Part shown: positions 58,190 through 64,000 of the stretch, in pieces
Layout of the letters: the number at the start of each line of letters is the position of its first letter
Position numbering within the stretch: the stretch's first letter is position 1
DNA from: Trichobilharzia szidati
Taxonomy: Eukaryota > Platyhelminthes > Trematoda > Strigeidida > Schistosomatidae
Assembly (NCBI GenBank): GCA_944472155.2
Contig: OX235273.1
Coordinates: 101,888,582 to 101,952,581, forward strand
DNA: 64,000 bases
Direction of reading: 5' to 3'
Translations under genes and position numbers: made by a program
Notes under the pieces: generated by a model
Databases searched by the model: none
Told to the model about the DNA's origin: nothing
What the model saw: only the letters and a program-made list of their open reading frames with translations

Positions 58190-59160
58190 TGTCTCTTTTC
58201 GATCCAAGCGAAAATAAGAATGTTTAATGTTCGAAGAATGTATGAAACTGAGAAGGCTGTGCAGAATTCATCTCATCGGCGCTCAAGAAAGTGGAGACGC
58301 AGGCTGCTGGACACTAAGTCGAGAAGTGGGGCAGATCTGAAGTCAGACCATCATTTAGTTCAAGGAGCTTTTTAGGTGAAGCTGAAAGCCTTCAGAGCAA
58401 CTCGAGACAGGAACTCTGAGCATCATCGTCGAACAGAGTACAGAATGGCAGTCAACGTCAGTCTTACTCAGTTTCACCGACTTTGAAAAGCCCTCGACAG
58501 TGTTGATCGAGAAGCAATTTATGAACTACTTCAGCACTATGGAGTCCAGTGCCCTACAGCAGACGGAAACAGTGAAGATAACCAACCAACCAATGAAGCA
58601 ACAACCAGCACCAATCACTATGAAAGAGAGAAATTTGGAGGACGTCACTTCTTTCACTTATCTAGGAAGCATTGTTTCAACTACCGGCGGAACGAATAAA
58701 GATGTCACAGTCAGCCAGAATCGGAAAGGCAAGACATACTTACTTCAATCTGAAGTCAGCTTGGAAATATTCTGCACTTTGGAGCATTAGGAACCAGATT
58801 CGGATTTTCAAAAAATATGAAGTCAGCACTTCTATATGGTTAAGAATCTTGGCGAGAACGTCACGAATAGTATTTCTAGCAGCCAGCTGCAGTCTTTTAT
58901 CAGCAGCTGCCCTCCTTGTCTCCATACTGAAGATCAAGCTGTCGGCCAGAAAGAATTAGCAACAAGAAACTATTGGGACTAACTAACTAGAGACCTATCG
59001 CTCGATAAATTTGCAAGAGAAAACAGCAACGGATTGGTCATACTCTGAGGAGACTGTCAAGTAGCATTGTGTGCCAGGCCAATCTTCGAGTGGGACTCAA
59101 ATAAGAAACGATGAGTTGGTTGCCCAAGGATGACATGGAGGGGTTCGCGTGACTCGAAGG
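58190..59160 (+). mobile_element. Scrambled RTE-type element (endonuclease and RT pieces)
   Basis: In order: NVRRMYETEKAVQ (start of an AP-type endonuclease, usually WNVRTMYETG), then after a gap RSGADLKSDHHLV (endonuclease end with the SDHH motif), KALDSVDREAIYELLQHYGV (RT motif A side), LEDVTSFTYLGSIVSTTGGT (RT thumb) and RIGHTLRRLSSSIVCQANL (C-terminus). The core of both domains is missing, and frames change at least three times. This is a dead SR2-like element by motif order. The family name is inferred from memory of the motifs. Confidence 0.75.
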
Positions 59161-60565
59161 AAATGAGAGATTTTGGGAAATCCTGGTTTCAGCTAAATGG
59201 GACAGCAGAAAATAAAACAAAGTGAGAAAGTCGAAGTCATCTACCTGAGTTTGACAGTACAGAAGATTCGTCATCACCCTTGTCACCGGCGAATTCGCCA
59301 TCAACTGTCCAGTCTATTTCAGCCTTTGAATTTTAAATTTAGTTTTACGCGGTTTATGCACTTGGCTATCGAGCTCTTTGATATTCATTCATTGAAGCCC
59401 TCAAAAGCATTAGCCTACAATCTCTATATTAGCACCACTGGCAGATTCAAAACCAGAGTGCTCTACTACACTACATTTAGTAGAAATATCATCGGCATCA
59501 CAGTATCCGCAAGCCGCCCCTGGGGAGCGCAAGACACAGTAAGAGACAAGAATAAACGTGCGTTGAAGAAAGGCTTCCTCCATCTTCTATCATTTTCTGT
59601 GTCCTCCAACATCTATCATCAAACTTCTGATAATCGACTTTCAGGATAATTTTGAGTTCACTACACGGAACCATATTACACGCGAGCATAATAGAATACA
59701 CGGACCTTATATTGTGAGGTCCCCAGGACCTAAGCCGTCAATTTCACCGTCACTATCACTGTCATGATGTCAACAAGGAGAATATATTAATAATAATATA
59801 TATTTCGTATAAACAGGTAAGCTTACATGAAATGCATACCATTTTTACAGGCCCGATCAATTATTTTACAAATTACAATTGTGAATTAGCATAGATGATC
59901 ACTTTTTCAAAAGTTCAAATTTTCGAATTATAGTATAAGCAATTAGAACAGATTCTTATAAATGTTAATCTGTAAATCCTTCAGGAAGGTCACCATCAAA
60001 TTTGAGCGACAACTCAAACTTCCTTCCATTTCCTGTTGATGGTTATGGCCAATCGATAAACACATATTTGAGTGAGTGCTATGCCGCCACGTGATTGAAC
60101 GCTATTTCAGGAAGAGAAGAATGTCTTGGGCAGCTGCAAAATAATATAAAATACAATTATGGATAAGACATCATTCGAAGTACATTTACAAGATAAATAC
60201 AAGAAGGATCTATAGAGTACTTGAAATGATAGTCACATTTGCACTGTTCAATGCTAACCATATTGGTCTTACCATGGAAACTTTGACGTTTTCGATGAAA
60301 ATATAGTTATTCTCACACATGGGTGTTGTTATGTTTTTTTCATCAAAGCAACCAGACTTTATGCGAGCGAAGAATGTGAATGAAAAGAGTAAATTTCAGC
60401 TTTATGAAAAGCCTAAGGAGTTGAGATAATATAGAGTATAATAGTAATTAGATAGAAGGATTGTCATGTAGTATTTAAGTGACATTTCAGAGAGAAGTGG
60501 CTTAAAAGATTAGAACCTGTAGGATATGCTGACCCATAAGATATCTGGCGAATTTGCTTATGGCC
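59161..60565. other. Unassigned stretch before the Ty3-type element
   Basis: The 150-codon frame 59197-59649 (+) has no domain. 59490-59760 contains GC-richer text (CCCCTGGGGAGCGCAAGACAC) and looks repeat-derived. The remainder is AT-rich with no frame. No match to other parts of the window was found. Confidence 0.35.
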
Positions 60566-60869
60566 TGTAGTACCCCTATACCAACTATAAACACACGCAT
60601 TTTAATCTAATTTGCATACTTATATTATGTGTTCACAAAGACCGATTTTATATGTACTTCGTAAACATTTGTCAATTTACTGTTGAACGTTACCTTGACA
60701 CAATTTTGAAATTTGACTACTGCTATAATACACGATTACACTCTTCACAAGTGCCTTCTGATTTTACGTTGTGGGCGTCGAGTAGCCACAACGTCTACGC
60801 ACATTGATAAACGTGAAGAAGTACTAGAAAATACGTGTACGCTAATTTAGTCAAATAGAACACGCAACA
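60566..60869 (+). repeat. 5' LTR
   Basis: It starts TGTAGTACCCC and ends ACGCAACA, 304 bases. The boundaries are supported by alignment with the antisense LTR at 2202-2490, which begins and ends at the equivalent bases. Confidence 0.75.
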
Positions 60870-60872
60870 AAT

Positions 60873-60886
60873 TGGTGAGCCCGACG
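60873..60886 (+). other. tRNA primer-binding site
   Basis: TGGTGAGCCCGACG begins three bases after the LTR. It matches the complement of the 3' end of eukaryotic tRNA-Trp at 13 of 14 positions as I recall that tRNA, including the TGG for the CCA tail. Confidence 0.7.
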
Positions 60887-61121
60887 ACAACTTGTTGACC
60901 TCGACGCATCGTTACACTTGCTGGATTAATAAAACTCTAACTTTCGCGGATCTATATATTTACTAGACATTTCGAACTCATTCTTGTGCTATCTCATCGC
61001 ACAACCTGCAGTAATTTGTGGTAAGCATCTGCATTGCATGTTTTTCTGTTTTGCCATATTCTTAGTGTGCACAAATTTTGCTATTTTGCTACTCTTAAAC
61101 CATTTTTTTACGAATTGTAAC

Positions 61122-63470
61122 ATGTCTTCCAATACCTCTGATAACTTAGAGCTGGGATCTGTTAGTACTATTTCTCTTACTGTACCAGTTTTTAAGCCCA
61201 GAGACCCTCATCTTTGGTTTGCACGACTGGAGCATTATTTGACTAGCAATAAGCTCACGTCACAGACAGCTAAATTTGCCATTTTGAGTACAGTACCACC
61301 AGACGAAGTCGCCGAGCAGGTACGGCAATACATCGTTCAACCCAGCACAGAAGCGCCTTACGACAAGTTGAAGGAAGAGGTACTTCGATGCACTTCGCTT
61401 TCGGATAGGCAAGCACTCGATCGTTTGTTAAGCAATGTTGAGTTAGGTGATAAAACCCCATCGCAACTCATGAGGCATATGCAAAGCCTAGTTGCCGGAA
61501 GAGAAATCGATAAACGTCTCTTTTACCAAATCTGGCTGCGACGACTTCCTGCAAACATCCAGCAAGTGCTTGCTTTCGGAGACGACGACATTGACATTGA
61601 AAGGCTCACCGAAATCGCGGATCGCATGTACGAGAGGTCAACACCTCAATCTGTCGCTTCCACTAGCGGAATACCAGACACTCACGACAGGATACAGACT
61701 CTAGAACACAAAGTCGACACCTTACTGAGTCAGTTAGCAAAACTAACCACACGCACACAACCAAGTCGTTATAGAAGCTCGTCTCGTCGACGTCTTTCTC
61801 GATCCCCTAGCACGTCACGACATCGCGATAATATTTGCTGGTATCACCGTAGTTATGGAAGCAATGCACGACGGTGCCGTTCACCTTGCAACTTTCAGAC
61901 TAAACCAAAAGATATATCGTCATGTGTGAAAACTTCTACTGTTGGCAATCTACGATCTAACAGTCGTTTGTTTTATGTAACAGATAAAAATACCGGTACT
62001 ACATTCTTAGTCGACACAGGAGCAGAGGTGAGTGTTCTCCCTCCGTCTACACAGGAACGTCAGCATCCTGACCCAGCAGTTACGCTCCAAGCCGTTAATA
62101 AGTCCAGTATTGTTACATATGGAAGTAAACGAATGACTTTGGATTTTGGTCTGCAGAATACCTACACTTGGTCGTTCATCATTGCAGATGTCCCATCCCC
62201 AATCCTCGGTATTGATTTTCTACAGCGACACAAACTGCTAGTTGATCCGATAAGTCCTAAGCTAATAGACTCGCTCAATAAAACGTACATCGCTGGTACG
62301 ATTAGCCGTGCATCATCGTTGAAATTGATGGTCACACGCACACCAGCATCTCCATATACCAATTTGGTAAATCAGTTTCCTGACCTTCTACAACCTTCTT
62401 TTCGAGGAACAGAACCAAAGCATCACGTGGTTCATCACATTAAAACCACTGGACCACCAGTTTTTGCACGTCCCCGACGCCTTGACCCACATCGACTTAA
62501 AATCGCAAAAACAGAGTTCGATAAAATGCTAGAGCTTGGTATTATTCGACCATCCAACAGCTCTTGGTCTTCACCGCTTCACATGGTACCCAAAAAGTCT
62601 TCTGGTGAGATACGGCCGTGTGGTGATTATCGAGCTTTAAACAAGCAAACGGTACCTGATCGATACCCAATACCACATATCCACGATTTCGCTAGCAACT
62701 TACCAGATGTTAAAGTTTTCTCTAAAATCGATCTTGTCAGAGCGTATCATCATATCCCCATCCACCCGGATGACGTTCCGAAAACCGCCATTACCACACC
62801 ATTTGGCTTATACGAATTCGTACGCATGCCCTTCGGACTAATGAACGCCGCTCAGACATTTCAACGCCTAATCGACCAAGTACTCCGTGGTCTCCCTTTC
62901 GTCTACGCATACATCGACGACTTACTAATTGCAAGTGCAGACGAAGCCGAGCATTTGAAACATGTGAAGACTGTGTTTGAAAGACTTAACCAATACGGCA
63001 TGACTATCAACTTAGACAAATGCGAATTTGGTAAGACCTCACTGAAATTCCTCGGTCATTTAATCGATAGCCAAGGAATCAGACCAGTCCCTGATGACGT
63101 ACAAGCTATCAAAGATTATCCGTTACCAGATTCTTTTAAGAAATTACGGCGATTCTTGGGTCTCGTTAATTTTTACCGGCGTTTCATCCCGAACTGTGCT
63201 AAAGCTTTACAACCGTTAACCGATTGCTTACGTGGACATAGTCGTTCATTCCATTTGCCCGCAGAAGCTGTTAAAGCATTCGAAACTGTTAAACAATTGT
63301 TAAATGACAAGACACTCTTAGTCAGACGCCAAAATGACGCCCCCCCTGTCTCTCATGACAGACGCTTCAGACGTTGCCATCGGGGCAGTTTTACAACAGC
63401 AGGTACACGGCGAATGGCAACCTCTTGCATTCTTTTCGAAACGACTGAATCCTACTCAGTGTCGCTATAG
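61122..63470 (+). CDS. Gag-Pol polyprotein (frameshifted before RNase H)
   Basis: The frame is open from 60984, but the ATG at 61122 ([13 protein letters not shown]) is the likely start: it follows the leader, and the earlier residues look like untranslated DNA. Gag core [17 protein letters not shown] is at about residues 26-42. The zinc knuckle CWYH...C...C (C-x2-H-x9-C-x3-C) starts near residue 239. The protease active site is DTGA near 298. RT motifs include [30 protein letters not shown] and YIDDLL (near 597), then KFLGHLI and NFYRRF. Gag and Pol are in one frame. Near 63320-63327 one extra base (GTCAGAC) shifts the frame, and the reading ends at a false stop at 63468. Confidence 0.88.
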   Translation: MSSNTSDNLELGSVSTISLTVPVFKPRDPHLWFARLEHYLTSNKLTSQTAKFAILSTVPPDEVAEQVRQYIVQPSTEAPYDKLKEEVLRCTSLSDRQALDRLLSNVELGDKTPSQLMRHMQSLVAGREIDKRLFYQIWLRRLPANIQQVLAFGDDDIDIERLTEIADRMYERSTPQSVASTSGIPDTHDRIQTLEHKVDTLLSQLAKLTTRTQPSRYRSSSRRRLSRSPSTSRHRDNICWYHRSYGSNARRCRSPCNFQTKPKDISSCVKTSTVGNLRSNSRLFYVTDKNTGTTFLVDTGAEVSVLPPSTQERQHPDPAVTLQAVNKSSIVTYGSKRMTLDFGLQNTYTWSFIIADVPSPILGIDFLQRHKLLVDPISPKLIDSLNKTYIAGTISRASSLKLMVTRTPASPYTNLVNQFPDLLQPSFRGTEPKHHVVHHIKTTGPPVFARPRRLDPHRLKIAKTEFDKMLELGIIRPSNSSWSSPLHMVPKKSSGEIRPCGDYRALNKQTVPDRYPIPHIHDFASNLPDVKVFSKIDLVRAYHHIPIHPDDVPKTAITTPFGLYEFVRMPFGLMNAAQTFQRLIDQVLRGLPFVYAYIDDLLIASADEAEHLKHVKTVFERLNQYGMTINLDKCEFGKTSLKFLGHLIDSQGIRPVPDDVQAIKDYPLPDSFKKLRRFLGLVNFYRRFIPNCAKALQPLTDCLRGHSRSFHLPAEAVKAFETVKQLLNDKTLLVRRQNDAPPVSHDRRFRRCHRGSFTTAGTRRMATSCILFETTESYSVSL

Positions 63471-64000
63471 CACTTTTGGTAGAGAGTTATTAGCTGTTTA
63501 TTTAGCAATCAAGCACTTTCGACATATGCTGGAAGGTACAGCTTTTACTGTCTTTACAGACCATAAAGCTCTAACGAAAGCCTTATCAGCAAAACAGGAT
63601 AACTACTCTCCGCGTGAACTACGACATCTCGAGTTTATATCTCAGTTCACCTCCGATCTGCGACATGTGAAGGGTAAAAACAATGAAGTGGCAGACGCTT
63701 TATCACGTGTGCACATTGACAACATTGTATGCCCAGACATCGACTACGAACGTCTCTCAAACTTACAACGAGATGATGCCGAACTAAAGAAGATCATGTC
63801 TTCTAAAACAACATCTTTAAAACTAGACGCAATTCCTTTTGGCACGACAAAAATAATCTGCGACACCTCTACGGGTAAATATCGACCCTTCGTTCCAGCA
63901 GCTATGAGACATACAATATTCGAGAAGTTACATAATTTGTCTCATCCCGGTGTCAGCGCTACTATCAAACTACTAAAAGAAAGATTTATATGGCCGAACA
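63325..64000 (+). pseudogene. Pol continuation in shifted frame: RNase H and integrase start
   Basis: From 63325 the frame one base on is open to the window end. It holds RNase H motifs TDASD, GRELLAVY and FTDHKAL, then the linker ADALSRVH, and the HH side of the integrase zinc domain (FEKLHNLSHPGVSATIKLL, RFIWP). It is the natural continuation of the preceding CDS, now out of frame. Confidence 0.85.

Larger units (their letters stand above)
60566..64000 (+). mobile_element. Ty3-type LTR retrotransposon, CsRn1-like, 5' part (continues past window)
   Basis: 5' LTR, primer site, Gag, protease, RT, RNase H and the start of integrase are present in canonical Ty3 order. A CHCC-type Gag finger and a primer site matching tRNA-Trp are hallmarks of the CsRn1/Kabuki/Boudicca group. 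One frameshift near 63320 is the only break seen. The 3' LTR is outside the window, so age cannot be judged. Confidence 0.88.

Overview
The window looks like repeat-dense, AT-rich DNA from a flatworm parasite, most likely a schistosome. This rests on the mix of mobile elements: a Penelope-like element with a GIY-YIG domain, RTE-type and CR1/Jockey-type non-LTR remnants, and a CsRn1-type Ty3 LTR element with a CHCC Gag finger and a tRNA-Trp-like primer site. Tiny genes with a signal peptide and a micro-exon add to it. No species test was possible from the sequence alone. There is no bacterial signal, no rRNA and no recognisable tRNA.

Layout. 1-900 holds the 3' part of a Penelope-like element. 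1354-2064 (-) is a glutamine-rich, exon-like block with a probable frame break, next to an antisense LTR at 2202-2490. 2500-36270 is a mosaic of one amplified low-copy unit, present in several direct and inverted copies that form three large imperfect palindromes (7.4-13.0, 15.95-25.0 and 30.9-35.7 kb). 37.2-57.5 kb carries two more widely spaced inverted pairs (37.2/57.5 and 41.0/52.9 kb), an internally deleted young LTR element (39216-40075) and a CR1/Jockey-like insertion (42812-44759) that can be proved from its empty-site copy. 58-59.2 kb is a scrambled RTE remnant. 60566 to the end is the 5' part of a nearly intact Ty3-type element with one frameshift.

Most interesting content. Each fuller copy of the amplified unit carries a compact gene of about 0.4 kb. 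It has a TATAAATA box, a short leader, a 112-nt first exon encoding a signal peptide, a GTGAGT donor, a micro-exon (24 nt in three copies, 28 nt in the fourth), a short last exon with a stop, and an AATAAA signal about 20-45 nt further on. Four copies are visible: 6513-6811 (-), 16291-16589 (-), 24382-24682 (+) and 48520-48841 (-). The predicted products are secreted peptides of about 47 or 56 residues with a Lys-Arg pair at the exon 1/2 junction. The signal exon is nearly constant, while the micro-exon and the reading frame of the last exon differ in the fourth copy. This resembles the micro-exon gene (MEG) design of schistosomes, but I cannot assign it to a known MEG family. Two of the genes sit on opposite arms of the central palindrome and are transcribed outward.

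Most other short open frames in the repeats are shadows or have unproven coding value. Repeat-block boundaries were found by eye and are good to tens of bases.
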